Shown here: piece by piece, positions 9,677 to 20,216 of the stretch
How positions within the stretch are numbered: the stretch's first letter is position 1
Layout of the letters: each line of letters starts with the position of its first letter
From: Burkholderia sp. FERM BP-3421
Lineage (GTDB): Bacteria > Pseudomonadota > Gammaproteobacteria > Burkholderiales > Burkholderiaceae
Assembly (NCBI RefSeq): GCF_028657905.1
Contig: NZ_CP117781.1
Coordinates: forward strand, 1 to 64,000
Direction of reading: 5' to 3'
Length of the DNA: 64,000 bases
The notes under the pieces: generated by a model
Told to the model about the DNA's origin: nothing
The model's database searches: none
The model's input: the letters and a program-made list of their open reading frames with translations, nothing else
Position numbers and translations under genes: made by a program

Positions 9677-10944
9677 TGTATTCAGTTTGGCGGCGCGCAT
9701 TCGTAGGCGCGACGATGGCGGCAACGGTCGCGCTGGCGCATGCCGCGCAGCCGGAAACGATGTCCGGCGGACGTTACGGCGACGTGAGCGTCACCCGTCC
9801 GGCCGGCGCGATGCGCGGTTTCGTCGTGCTGTTCTCCGATGAGGGCGGCTGGCGCGCGAGCGACCAGACAGCCGCCGACACGCTCGCGAACGCGGGCGCG
9901 ATGGTGGTCGGCGTCGATACGCCGCGCTATGCGGCGAATCTCGCGCAAAAGGTCGAGGCATGTCATCACCTGGACGGCGACGCCGAAGCGGTCAGCCATC
10001 AGCTCGAGCGGCAGATCCGCTCGCCGCGCTATTTCGCGCCGATCGTCGCGGGCAGCGGCCAGGGCGGTGAACTGGCGCGGCGCATCCTGCAGCAGGCGCC
10101 GGAGAACACCATCGCCGGCGCGGTCGCGGTGGGCGCATCGCGTCCGCTCGATCCGCGCTTCAAGCCCTGCCAGCCCGATCCGTCGGTCAGCCGCCGCGCG
10201 ACACCCGGCTTCGTCGAGAGCGCGCCCACGGGCGACGCCGCGAAGGTCGCGGCGCTCGTCGCGCCGCACCTGCGCGACGGCAGCGCCGACGAACTCGACG
10301 TCTCGGACCTGCCGCTCGTGCCGCTGCCCGCGCGCCAGCCCGATCCGGACGGCCTGCTGGCCATCGTCATCTCGGGCGACGGCGGCTGGCGCGATCTCGA
10401 CAAGACGATCGCCGAGGCATTGCAGAAGGACGGCGTGTCGGTGGTCGGCTGGGACAGCCTGCGTTACTTCTGGAGCGAGAAGCCGCCCGCGCAGACGAGC
10501 CGCGACCTCGCGCGCGTGATGCGCACCTACATGAAGCGCTGGCACGCGCGCCACGTCGCGCTGATCGGCTATTCGTTCGGCGCGGACGTGATGCCGTTCG
10601 CGTACAACCGCCTGCCGGACGACCTGAAGGACAAGGTCCGGGTGATCTCGCTGCTCGGCCTCGCGCCCGCCGCCGATTTCCAGATCCGCGTGACCGGCTG
10701 GCTCGGCATGCCGGCCAGCGACAAGGCGCTGCCCGCGCGGCCGGAACTCGCGAAGCTGCCGCCTGCCGCCGTGCAGTGCTTCTACGGCGCGACGGAGAAG
10801 GACTCGCTGTGCCCGGCGCTCACCGGCACCGGCGTCGACGTGATCCCCACACAGGGCGATCACCATTTCGGCCGCGACTACGTCGCGCTCGAGCAACGCA
10901 TCCTCGCGACCTTCCGCAAGCGGATCGCCAACCTGCCGAAGTAA
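9673..10944 (+). CDS. acvB: AcvB/VirJ-family periplasmic protein, probable lysyl-PG hydrolase
   Basis: A 423-aa secreted protein: basic start, hydrophobic core and an AHA|AQ-type cleavage site near residue 25. Two alpha/beta-hydrolase-like halves follow; the second (from about 228, LLAIVISGDGGWRD) carries the nucleophile elbow IGYSFGADVMPF near residue 300 and a late catalytic His (QGDHHFGRDY). The family is known from Agrobacterium, where AcvB is encoded with LpiA and hydrolyses lysyl-phosphatidylglycerol. The same coupling is seen here: its ATG overlaps the mprF stop by 4 nt. The pair probably makes and degrades the same lipid. Confidence 0.9.
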   Translation: MMYSVWRRAFVGATMAATVALAHAAQPETMSGGRYGDVSVTRPAGAMRGFVVLFSDEGGWRASDQTAADTLANAGAMVVGVDTPRYAANLAQKVEACHHLDGDAEAVSHQLERQIRSPRYFAPIVAGSGQGGELARRILQQAPENTIAGAVAVGASRPLDPRFKPCQPDPSVSRRATPGFVESAPTGDAAKVAALVAPHLRDGSADELDVSDLPLVPLPARQPDPDGLLAIVISGDGGWRDLDKTIAEALQKDGVSVVGWDSLRYFWSEKPPAQTSRDLARVMRTYMKRWHARHVALIGYSFGADVMPFAYNRLPDDLKDKVRVISLLGLAPAADFQIRVTGWLGMPASDKALPARPELAKLPPAAVQCFYGATEKDSLCPALTGTGVDVIPTQGDHHFGRDYVALEQRILATFRKRIANLPK

Positions 10945-10953
10945 TGCCGCATC

Positions 10954-10990
10954 GCCGCGAAGCGCCCCTCCCCGGTGCGCGCTTCGCGGC
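10954..10990 (+). terminator. Hairpin downstream of acvB
   Basis: Perfect 12-bp inverted repeat gccgcgaagcgc (10954-10965) and its complement (10979-10990), 9 bp after the acvB stop. No T tract follows, so it could be a Rho-assisted terminator or an mRNA-stabilising hairpin. Confidence 0.55.
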
Positions 10991-11915
10991 GGTACGCGCC
11001 TCGCGCATTTCGCCGCGCGTCGTTCCGCGCCGCATCATTCAGCGAATTCGAATAAGCGCTCGACTACTTCGCGCGCGGCGCTGTTTTTTGTTCTTACGCT
11101 ACCTATACTCGACCCCATGCAGGCACGCTGCATGACGTAACGCTTGCGCCCTTGCCGTCACATCAAGCCAGCCACAAGACAGCGCATGTCCGATTTGTAA
11201 TTCAGACCATTCCTTGCGGCGAGAACCGAACGCGGCAAATCGCCTTATTCTTCAACTGCGTGGCCGATAGCGTCATTCCGTATCTACAAAATAAACGTAA
11301 GGATTATGCAATCCGGCTTAATCAGACGAATCAAAAACAATTCGTCCGCATCAAACATATTTTGACCACGCGTTTCTGTCTTGCTATGGTTTCGGCACCC
11401 GACCAGCCAGTTCGGTCACCATTCCGAGACGCCGCCCCGCCCTTGCCGGACGGCCTGACGAATGCACCGGACAGCCTGGAAAGGGCAGCGCGGTACATGA
11501 CGAAAAAGCCGCCGGCGAACGCGACGATGCGACCGGCGGACGCGACAGAGGTGGGGTTCCCGACATTCAATCGAATTGCAGGCAAGCATCAATCAAAATG
11601 TAAGGATTCCTCTTCATTTGATTGATGGCTCGTCGCAATCGATTTCGACCTCCTCTTTCCCATCGAAAATCATGTCCCGCCGGATATTCATCTGCATGCG
11701 GGTTGATTTCTCTATAGATAATTTCGCATAACGAATCATTTATTCAAGCAATGAACCGACGCATTCAATGACGGCGCCGTGTCCACAGGTATCAGGCAGT
11801 AGGGGTGCAGGCAGCGATCGTGCATCGCATAAGAGCGCCGAGATCCGGACCCCGGGGTAACGAGGCCCCGGCGTACGCGGCGGATGGGGTCTTACCGACG
11901 AGTGAGAGGAGCAAG
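10991..11915. other. Non-coding stretch upstream of the TonB receptor
   Basis: About 925 bp with no convincing gene. Open frames here (for example 11152-11625) have poor codon bias and no recognisable product. The parts around 11200-11390 and 11570-11760 are much more AT-rich than the genome. The segment 11714-11745 (tagataatttcgcataacgaatcat) has loose Fur-box character, which would suit the receptor gene that follows, but it is not a good match. Confidence 0.5.
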
Positions 11916-14714
11916 ATGAAACAACGAGCATTGGCGGTGGCGATCAGAAGAATCGTGTGGGCGGAGCTTGCGTTGACAGCCACGCTGGCGTCGCCGGCGT
12001 TCGCGCAAAGCCAGCCCGCGCCGGGCGCCGTCGCGGTCGCGGCCGAAGTGGCCAAGCAGGCGCCGACCACCGTCGCGCAGGCCGCCCCACCCTCCGTCGT
12101 GCCGGCCGACGCGGCCGCGCCGGCCTCGGACGCGGCCGCCGCGCCCGCCGCCCCGGTCAAGGCCGGCCAGGGCAACGTCGCGCAGATCAAGCGCTTCGAA
12201 GTGACAGGCTCGCTGATCCGCAGCGCCGACAAGGTCGGCTTCAACCAGGTGCAGACGGTCAGCCAGAAGGAGATCCAGGAGAGCGGCTACACCAACGTCG
12301 CGGACTTCATGCGCGGCGTGTCGGCCAACTCGGCGAGCAGCTGGAGCGAAGGCCAGACCAACGGCTTCGCCGCGGGCGGCGCGGGCATCGCGCTGCGCGG
12401 CCTCTCCGAGAAATACACGCTGGTGATGGTGGACGGCCAGCGGGTCGCGCCGTATGCGTTCGCGTCGAACGGCACGGATACGTTCTTCGACCTGAACACG
12501 CTGCCGCTCAACATCATCGACCACATCGAGATCGTCAAGACGGGCGCGGTGTCGCAGTACGGCTCCGACGCCATCGCGGGCGTGGTCAACATCATCACGA
12601 AGAAGAACTTCCAGGGCCTGCAGCTCGACGGCAGCTACGGCGGCGCGACCCAGGGCGGCCAGGGCACCACCAAGTTCAGCATCCTCGGCGGCTTCGGCGA
12701 CCTCAACGCGGACCGCTTCAACGTGACGGCGGCCGCCAGCTTCTACCGCGCGACCGGCTTCACGATCGCCGATCGCGACACCACCAAGAACCAGGACTTC
12801 ACGGGCCAGCCGGGCGGCCTGTCGCTGCTCGCGCCTTCGTTCTGGCAGACCAACGGCGGCGCGACCGCGCAGGCGCTCGCCGGCTGCCCGTTCGGCGGCT
12901 CGGTGAAGCCCGCCGCGAGCAACTATCTGACCGCGGGCGCCGGCATGGGCGGCACGATCTGCGGCGCGAACTCGGGCGAATCCACCTCGATCGCGCCGTG
13001 GACCGAGCGGCTCAGCGCGAAGGTGCACGCGGACTTCAAGGTCAACGACGCGATCACCGCGTTCGGCGACCTGTGGGTCAGCTCGAACAACACCGACCAG
13101 AACAACGGCGTCGCGACCGTCGGCAGCCCGTCCTCGCCGACGCTCACGCTCAACCCGGCGACCGGCCAGCTGAGCCAGTTCAACAGCGTCGTGCCGGTCA
13201 GCAACCCGTACAACACGACCGGCGCCGCGACGCCGCTCGCGTACACGTTCCCGGGCACGGACTCCGACGTCACGCGTTCGACCTTCTGGCGCTTCGCGAC
13301 CGGCGTGAAGGGATCGTTCACGATGCCGTACGGCGACTGGGACTGGTCGACCGCGTACAGCCATTCGCAGAGCATCGTGACCAACACGCTCAACAACGTG
13401 CTGAACGCGAGCGTGGTGAACAACATGTACCAGAACGGCACGCTGAACTTCGCGAACCCGTCCGCGACGCCGAACGCGTTCAACGGGCTGTACATGCAGA
13501 CCGGCAACCAGGGCGTGTCGAAGCTCGACGCGATCGACGCGACGCTGTCGACGCCGAACCTGTTCAAGCTGCCGACGGGAGACGTGGGCTTCGGCCTCGG
13601 CGCGCAGTTCCTGCATGAAAGCGAATTCATCGGCCAGAGCGCGCCGTCGCTCGAAGGCTTGGTCCTGAACCCGCTCACGCAGTCGGTCAGCGGCTCGCGC
13701 AACGTCGCGGCGGTGTATTACCAGTTCGACATTCCGATCATCCGCAACCTGACCTTCAGCCAGTCGGGCCGCTACGATCACTACAGCGACTTCGGCGGCG
13801 CGTTCTCGCCGCGCTTCGCGCTGCGCTACCAGCCGATCAAGGAATTCACGATGTACGGTTCGTACAATCGCGGCTTCCGCGCGCCGACCTTCGTGGAGAA
13901 CACGCCGTCGCAGAACATCGGCCTGCAGCAATACGGCAACACCCTCGTGAACACGCTGCAGACCGGCAACACGAGCCTGCAGCCCGAGCGCACCCGCAAC
14001 ATCAACATCGGCTTCGAGACCTCGCCGACCCGCAACACCGACTTCGGCTTCGATTTCTACAAGATCTTCATCGACAACGTGATCGGCCAGGCCAACCTGA
14101 ACACGGTGGTGGCCGCCAACAACCCGTCGCAGGTCGTCCGCGATCCGGTGACGGGGCAGATCACCTACGTGATCCTGCCGTACCAGAACCTCGGCACGCT
14201 CGAAACCGACGGCTTCGAAGGCACCTTCCGCCAGGCGCTGCCGACCAAGATCGGGACCTTCACGCTGTCGGCGGACTGGGCCTACGTGCATCACTTCAAG
14301 ATCGGCTTCCCGGGCAGCCCGACGGTCGACTCGGCGGGCAACAACTTCGCGATCACGCAGCCGTTCGGCGCGAGCTTCCCGCGCTGGAAGGGCAATACGT
14401 CGCTGAACTGGGCGTACCACAAGTGGAGCGCGACGCTGACCTGGGAATACACGGGACCGTACTCGCAGGCGCTCGGCGTCGCCGCGCCGTCGCCGGCCGA
14501 GGACAGCGTGGCGTCGTACAGCCAGTTCAACCTGTTCGTGAACTACAACGGCTTCAAGAACTGGACGCTGTACGGCGGCATCAACAACATCTTCAACCGT
14601 GCGCCGCCGTTCGATCCGGTCTGGCAGAACGCGCTCAGCCAGGGCGGGTATGACCAGTCGCTGTACATGTACTACGGCCGCTTCGTGCAGGTCGGCGCCA
14701 CCTACAAGTTCTGA
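11916..14714 (+). CDS. TonB-dependent outer-membrane receptor
   Basis: A 932-aa precursor. Signal peptide with an AFAQS cleavage site near residue 29, then an Ala/Pro-rich segment to about 80, a plug domain (FEVTGSLIRSAD, ALRGLSEKYTLVMVDGQRVAP, VVNIITKK) and a 22-strand barrel ending in the outer-membrane signature GATYKF with terminal Phe. It imports a substrate across the outer membrane using TonB-ExbBD energy. The substrate is not evident; the SLIRSADKVGFN plug start resembles receptors for sugars, plant compounds or vitamins more than classical siderophore receptors. Start: ATG at 11916 with GAGAGGA about 5 nt upstream; the frame is open 111 bp further without a good start. A strong terminator follows. 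Confidence 0.92.
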   Translation: MKQRALAVAIRRIVWAELALTATLASPAFAQSQPAPGAVAVAAEVAKQAPTTVAQAAPPSVVPADAAAPASDAAAAPAAPVKAGQGNVAQIKRFEVTGSLIRSADKVGFNQVQTVSQKEIQESGYTNVADFMRGVSANSASSWSEGQTNGFAAGGAGIALRGLSEKYTLVMVDGQRVAPYAFASNGTDTFFDLNTLPLNIIDHIEIVKTGAVSQYGSDAIAGVVNIITKKNFQGLQLDGSYGGATQGGQGTTKFSILGGFGDLNADRFNVTAAASFYRATGFTIADRDTTKNQDFTGQPGGLSLLAPSFWQTNGGATAQALAGCPFGGSVKPAASNYLTAGAGMGGTICGANSGESTSIAPWTERLSAKVHADFKVNDAITAFGDLWVSSNNTDQNNGVATVGSPSSPTLTLNPATGQLSQFNSVVPVSNPYNTTGAATPLAYTFPGTDSDVTRSTFWRFATGVKGSFTMPYGDWDWSTAYSHSQSIVTNTLNNVLNASVVNNMYQNGTLNFANPSATPNAFNGLYMQTGNQGVSKLDAIDATLSTPNLFKLPTGDVGFGLGAQFLHESEFIGQSAPSLEGLVLNPLTQSVSGSRNVAAVYYQFDIPIIRNLTFSQSGRYDHYSDFGGAFSPRFALRYQPIKEFTMYGSYNRGFRAPTFVENTPSQNIGLQQYGNTLVNTLQTGNTSLQPERTRNINIGFETSPTRNTDFGFDFYKIFIDNVIGQANLNTVVAANNPSQVVRDPVTGQITYVILPYQNLGTLETDGFEGTFRQALPTKIGTFTLSADWAYVHHFKIGFPGSPTVDSAGNNFAITQPFGASFPRWKGNTSLNWAYHKWSATLTWEYTGPYSQALGVAAPSPAEDSVASYSQFNLFVNYNGFKNWTLYGGINNIFNRAPPFDPVWQNALSQGGYDQSLYMYYGRFVQVGATYKF

Positions 14715-14743
14715 TCGCCGGCCACACCACCGGCATTCGACGG

Positions 14744-14787
14744 GCCGCTCCCCTTCCCTTACCCACCCTTGGGAGCGGCTTTTTTTT
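14744..14787 (+). terminator. Intrinsic terminator of the TonB receptor gene
   Basis: Nine-bp stem gccgctccc (14744-14752) and gggagcggc (14771-14779) followed by eight T residues (14780-14787), 30 bp after the stop. Confidence 0.88.
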
Positions 14788-14853
14788 GGTTCATCGCGGG
14801 AAACCGTGGCGGTTTTCCGGGCAGTGGGTCGTCTGACCGACGGTTTGCCAAGC

Positions 14854-15504
14854 TTATTTTTCCTCGGGCTTTTTCATCGGTGAATCATCGCAAGCGTTGA
14901 TCGCGCCACTCTGCGTCTTGAACATCAGCGTGATGCGCATCGTCGGGCAGGTGCGCGACACACCGCGCGCGACATGGTAGACGAAACCGGGAAAAACCAG
15001 CAGCCGATTCGGTTTCGGATAGATCGCCGCCAGAATGTCCGTCCGGTCCTTGTTGAAGAGGACCGTTTCGCCTCCCCAATCCGGATCCCAGTGTTCGTGC
15101 GGGTAGTACACCGCCGTGCAGGCACCCATCGCGAGTGAATCGGTATGCACCGCTCCATCGGTGCCGTAGGGCAAGCCGTTCGCGTAGCAGCTCTGCAGCG
15201 CATGACGCGGCAGATACGACCGCGCGACGCGCTGCCAGCACGCGTGCAACAGCGGCGCGCAGGCGGCCAGTTCATGGCTTGCGTCGTGATGCCCGTCTCG
15301 CTGCACAGGATCCCGCGATCCGGCGAAGTGCCGGTTCCAGAATGATTCGGCACCGGCTCCGTTGTGCGAGCGCCAGCCGTGGTGCCACGCACCGTCCGAC
15401 AGGAATTGATAGACCGCCGCCTGCTCGTCGCGGGGCAGCAGGTCGTCGATGATGGTGATGTCTTGCCAGGCGCGCCTCGCGCCTGGCAGGGTGTCGAGAT
15501 TCAT
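14854..15504 (-). CDS. 2-oxoglutarate/Fe(II)-dependent oxygenase
   Basis: A 216-aa protein with the prolyl-4-hydroxylase-like facial triad H120-x-D122 (VHTDSLAM) and H177 (FVYHVARGVS), plus R190 (MRITLMFK) to bind 2-oxoglutarate. It would hydroxylate a small molecule or a peptide side chain. The start is the ATG at 15504 with GGAG-type purines just upstream. It lies 41 bp downstream of the autotransporter gene on the same strand, so the two are probably cotranscribed. Action on the autotransporter or its substrate is possible but speculative. Confidence 0.85.
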   Translation of the reverse strand: MNLDTLPGARRAWQDITIIDDLLPRDEQAAVYQFLSDGAWHHGWRSHNGAGAESFWNRHFAGSRDPVQRDGHHDASHELAACAPLLHACWQRVARSYLPRHALQSCYANGLPYGTDGAVHTDSLAMGACTAVYYPHEHWDPDWGGETVLFNKDRTDILAAIYPKPNRLLVFPGFVYHVARGVSRTCPTMRITLMFKTQSGAINACDDSPMKKPEEK

Positions 15505-15545
15505 CCCTACTCCGTCGATGACCGCAGGCGGCGGCCGCCCGCCGT

Positions 15546-18500
15546 TCAGAATTTCCAGCTCAGATTGCCTTGCACCGCGTGATCCGATTGGCGGCTCGCC
15601 AGCGCGCCCGAGTACCCGATGCTCGCGCGGCCACCCTTGCCGAACGCGAAGCCGGCATCCACGCTGACCACCGCCGCGTCCTTCGCAACCGGTACGCTCG
15701 CGACCGTAAACCCGCTGCTGCCAGACGCGAACGCGAGTGTCGCGACCGGACGGCCGCTCGTCAACGCATGCTGCCACCCCACGCTGCCCTGCAGCGTAAG
15801 CTGCAGCGCCGACGTCAACGCCAACCGCGTCGTGCCGCGCACGCCGAGCGTCGAGAACGACACGTCGTTGCTGCCTTCCTGCACGCGCACCGCGGCCGCG
15901 CCGCCAGTCTCGGTCATCCCATTGTTTGTGAGGTGAACGTACGCGAACCGGCCGAATGGCTCGACCTCGGCCGCGCCTCCGGTCGCGAGCCGGTAGGCCG
16001 CCTCGGCGAACACCTGGGTCGTCTCGGCGTTCAGCGTGCCAGTCTCGTTTTCCGACGTTGCGCCGTACTGAACGTAGCGGTCAACGCCACCTCGGTGCCA
16101 TGCGTGCACCACGCCCGCGCGCAACCCGAATGCATTGGGTTGCCACGCAGCATACCCGCCGAGATGAAAGCTGTCGAACGAGGCAGAGGACGGTGCACCG
16201 CGCAGGCTGACGCCGCTGTGGCTATAGCCCGTGAGGCCGCCCACACGGACGTCGTCGCGCACCGCCGCGTCCGTGCCTGCGAGAAAGCCCCCCCGTCGAG
16301 CTGGTGTAGCCGCTGACGCCATCGCCGCGCGCGCTACCCCATGAACCCAGCAATCGCGCCCAGACGCTGGGCTGCGACGCGACCGCGTCACGCGTCGTCG
16401 CGATTCGGTCGAGCACCGCGTCGCGCACCTGCCGGCTTTCGTTGATGAGCGTCGCATAAGCGGCCGGGTAGATCTCGCCCGTCAATTGAGCGAGCGTCGC
16501 CTGCGGCGCCAGTGCGGAAGTCGCGAACAGCACGCTGTTGTATACAGCGCTGCCCGGATTCAACGTCTCCAGCGCGTTCGCGACGCCGCGTTCGTTGTCC
16601 GTGCGCGCGACGCTCGCGAACGGCGTGGCGCTGCGGTTCACGACCAGACTGACGCTCGTCGGACCATACGTCAGCGCCGGCGACACGAACAGATAACCGC
16701 CGGGCGCGGCGAATTGGCCTTCGACGCCGCCCGCCGCGTTGAGGATGTCGAAGCGACGTCCCAGCACGGCGCGCGACTGTTCCGCACTCAACGGCGGCGG
16801 TGCGTTCTCGAGCGCGAGGCTCAACGCTCCGCCCGCCACGCGCGCCTTGCCGCCCGCGTCGATCCGGTCGCTCGCGCCGCTCGGCGACAACTCGACCGCG
16901 TAGGTCGAGCCCGGTGCGAAACGCACGTCGCCCGCCACCGACAGCGCGCCGATCGAGTGCCCCGGCGCGACGGTGCCGCCCGCCGTCGCGGTCAGCGAGC
17001 GCATCGCGCCGTTGCCGTTCACGAGGCCACCGTTCCCGACCGATACATCGCCGCTCGCGCCGTCGAGCGACGCGCGTCCGCCATCGACCATGACGTTGCC
17101 AGTCCGACCCGTGATCGCGGCCACGCCGAGCGCCTTGATATTCACGTTGCCGCTCACGCCCCCCAGCGCGGCGACGCCGTTCGTCAGCAGCACATCGCCC
17201 GTCGTTCCCGTGCTTTTCACGGCGGCGGCGCCCGCCTGGTCGATCGACAGACGCGCACTCGTACCCGCGATCGTCGCGACGCCTCCGTTCACCGCGACGT
17301 CGGCCGTACGGCCGTTCACCGTGAGCCGTCCAGCTGCGTTGACCACCGCGCCGGACGCGATCGAGCCATCGATCCGCAGTTCGCCGCCGTCGACGGTCGT
17401 CAGCCCGCGGTAGGTGTTCGCCCCCGCGAGCGTCAATACGCCCCCGCCCGATTTCACGAGACTGCCCTGGTATTCGCGGGCCTGATAAGCCGCCTCGCGA
17501 GCGACGCCCGTCGCATAATCCACTTTGTCGCCATCGCTCGCAGCGGCGGGCAGCCCCTGCTCCCAGCCCTTCGCCTTCAGCGTGCCGAGCCACGCGCGAT
17601 GCTCGGCGTCGTCCTCGATCTTGCGTGCCGCGAGTGCAACGTCCGAGATGTCGTTCGACCACGCGTCGGCGACGCCGGTCGGCAGCGCGGCGCGGAACGT
17701 GCCGAGCAGTTGCCCCGGCCCGTTCATGGCCTTGCGCAGGTCGACGAGCCCCCAGCCGCCAAACGTGTTCGGCACGTTCGTCGTTCCCGGCTTTGCGGGG
17801 TGGACGGGCGAATACAGGCTGTTGTTGCTGTCGTAATCCGGCCGGCTCGGGTCCGGCTCCATGTTCTGCGCGGTGGTGAACATCACCGACAGCGCCTGCT
17901 CGCTCGTCATGTACGGAAACCGCTCCATGATGAGCGCGAGCGCCGCAGACGCGTGCGGCGCGGCGGCCGACGTGCCGTTGAAGTTCGCGTAGACCGCGCC
18001 CGTCGGCGCGGACGAACGGCCCGAATACGACGTGGACGGCACGCCTGTCGGCGCCATCACGCACCACCATTTCGCGATGCCGCACTGGTTGTAGACTTGC
18101 CCGCTCTGCTGGTCGTAGCCCGTCGTCGTCATCCAGTGTCCTTCCAGTTCCGGATGAAAGTATGCATACGAGCCGCGCAGGCTCGCGTTGTCGTAACCAG
18201 TATTGCCGGCGCTGAAATTGTTGACCACGCCGCCGCGTGACACCTTTGCCGCCGCATCGAGCCACGTGCCCTGTCCGGTCTGCGTGCGCACCGCCTCGTG
18301 CAACTTGTATGCGTCGGTGATAGTCGCGGGCGTGCTGTAGTCTTCTTCGTCCGGCTGCGAACCCCAACTGTTGCTGATGATGCGTACGCCCTTCGCCGCA
18401 AGCGCGTCGTAGACGTCGGCAAAGTATTTCGCGTTCGACGTCGGGAATTTCGGATCCGACACACCGAACAGGAAGCCGTCGGTCGCATTGGTGTTGCCCT

Positions 18501-18942
18501 CGTAGACCGTCGCGTCGGGCGCGACGCCGTGCATCCCGACACCATCGCGAGCCCCCCCGATCACGCCGCTCACGAACGTGCCGTGATTGTTGTTCTTCGC
18601 ATTCAGCACACCCGACACGCCGTCGACGGTGACGGGCACGAAACGGCTGGCGGACAGTTCGGGATGTTGTGCGTAATAGCCTGAATCGAGTACTCCGACC
18701 GCGATGTTCTTGCCGGTGAAACCCGCCGCATACGCATACTCGGCGTGCATCGCGCCGAGCCCCCATTCGTTGGTGAACTCCGGCGTGCGCCAGCTCGCGG
18801 GATCGCCGCGTTTTCCGGGCTCCTGATACGGCGCGGCCTGTGCGGCGGCCGGCCTTGGAATCACGGCGGCGACGACGAGGAGTTGGAACAGCAGCATCGA
18901 CGTGGAGCGGGGCGCCCAGTGGCGGTTGTTATGCGTCGCCAT
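15546..18942 (-). pseudogene. Subtilase autotransporter (type Va), frameshifted before the beta-barrel
   Basis: Signal peptide (residues 1-36), S8 subtilisin-like protease with D86 (VGVLDSGYY), H120 (NNNHGTFVSGVIGG) and S325 (FNGTSAAAPHAS), a passenger-associated transport repeat near 497-525 (GGGVLTLAGANTYRG), a beta-helical passenger, and a C-terminal autotransporter barrel ending NLSWKF. The frame breaks near codon 882 at a C7 run (16288-16294): six Gs on the coding strand keep SSTGGFLAG in frame, seven do not. Restored, the protein is about 1131 aa, normal for serine protease autotransporters. As read, the passenger cannot be exported. Start: ATG with GGAGA 8 nt upstream. This may be a real mutation, a slippage switch or a base-call error. 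Confidence 0.9.
16288..16294. repeat. C7 homopolymer at the autotransporter frameshift
   Basis: Seven Cs (G7 on the coding strand) mark where the two overlapping frames of the autotransporter gene join. Removing one base restores a single open frame through the translocator domain. Confidence 0.9.
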
Positions 18943-19823
18943 GCGAATTCTCCACGTGAATCAATTTGCCAATTATTAAGGTAGCCATTCTTATAATTAA
19001 GTTTGTTGTGTCAGAGTTCGCACGGAAATCCCCGTTGAACCAAGGGTCTGCGACGAAGATTTCTTAGCCGAAGTACGGTTATCCATCGGTGATGCCGGGC
19101 CTCATGGCGGCAGTCCCGCGAGCAGCACCTTGTGTTGAACAGCACCCTATAGCCACCCGCCCACATCCAGAAGAAGATGCGGGGTAAATCAAATTGCCGA
19201 TGCCACTGCCAACCAGAAAAATCTCGCTGGCATCAAGCTCTTACATATGGCGAATCCGCATACGCCGTCTCGAATTTATTCATACCAATTTTTATTGTCG
19301 CCGCATCGCGACTCAGAAAACAAAACGAGCATCGGGAGAATAATATTCATCCCGGATGAACATTATCTTTCGATGTTGCTGCGAATTGGCCTCATCAAGC
19401 AGAAGCATGCATTCGACGCTCCTTCTTGACGGCCAAAGATTGGCATCGAAAAAATAAAAAATCAATACGATTACCTTTCCTTTTCAAGGAGAACATAATT
19501 TATGAATTTTTGTGCATTAATGTGTTTGTTATCCCTACATTTCTACACAATGGAATTGCGGGTAACAGGCGTGATTAGCAGGATTGGCGTACCCGGCGAC
19601 GTCATTGGCGAGCATCAACAGCGGCCGTGTTCAGTGCGGCGCTTCCCACGATTTTTCCTGCGGATGTATATGGCGCCCTCACTCGCCGCTCGGCAGGCGT
19701 CGCGCGGATCAATAGCGTTCGACGACGATGCCCGCGACGACGCATCGCGCGCGGGCATCGGGCATGGGACGCGCACAGCGCGCCGGCACGGGACGACCCG
19801 AGCCGCGTATTTTTGCTTTTGAG
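18943..19823. other. AT-rich stretch upstream of the autotransporter
   Basis: About 880 bp, with 18960-19010 and 19180-19560 far lower in GC than the neighbours. The autotransporter promoter must lie at its left end (gccaattattaaggtagcc region). A 106-codon frame at 19502-19822 starts with an ATG 12 nt after AAGGAG, but its product is not recognisable and its second half has no coding character. The composition suggests foreign or decayed DNA. Confidence 0.5.
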
Positions 19824-20216
19824 CTACAGCGCGGCGTCGATCACGAGGCTCGCGCGCACCATGCGGATCCGCGGATCGAAGAAATAGCCGCCGCCTTCGG
19901 TGTAGCGCAGCAGCAGCCGGCCGCAGTCGCGGCACGCCCACACGTCGCAGCGGTTGTACGGGAAGTAGCGCGGCGCGATGGGCGCGTCCGGCGACCAATA
20001 GCCGACGCCGTCCGGCAGCCATTCCCGATCGGACGGATCCGCGTCGTCATCGGCGCGCAACGTGCCGACCCGCGTCAATGCAGCTTCGTCGAGCGACAGG
20101 GGTTGGGACTGCCAGCCGTCGAGCGGCGTCTTCTGGCAGTTGCAGGCGGCGAAGGCGTGGGCTTCTGCGTGGGCGGCCAGTTCGCGGAGGGCATGGGCGT
20201 CGAGCGTCGGCGTCAT
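19824..20216 (-). CDS. Hypothetical protein with CxC and CxxC motifs (130 aa)
   Basis: Codon usage is strongly coding. The protein has a CNC pair near residue 26, a WACRDCGRLLLRYTEGGGYFFDPRIRMV segment with CxxC near residue 95, and aromatic runs typical of small metal-binding proteins. The start was taken at the ATG giving MTPTLDAHALRE; an upstream start adding 37 residues is possible, as no strong ribosome site marks either. It is divergent from the TenI/ThiE-like gene with 237 bp between. I do not recognise the family. Confidence 0.7.
   Translation of the reverse strand: MTPTLDAHALRELAAHAEAHAFAACNCQKTPLDGWQSQPLSLDEAALTRVGTLRADDDADPSDREWLPDGVGYWSPDAPIAPRYFPYNRCDVWACRDCGRLLLRYTEGGGYFFDPRIRMVRASLVIDAAL

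Noticed and set aside
11152..11625. 157-codon frame between acvB and the TonB receptor
   Set aside because: AT-rich, no codon bias, no ribosome site and no recognisable product.
11714..11745. Possible Fur box before the TonB receptor
   Set aside because: Only loosely similar to the 19-bp consensus; too weak to call.
19502..19822. 106-codon frame after AAGGAG
   Set aside because: The ribosome site is 12 nt from the ATG and the product shows no coding character in its second half; kept only as a remark.
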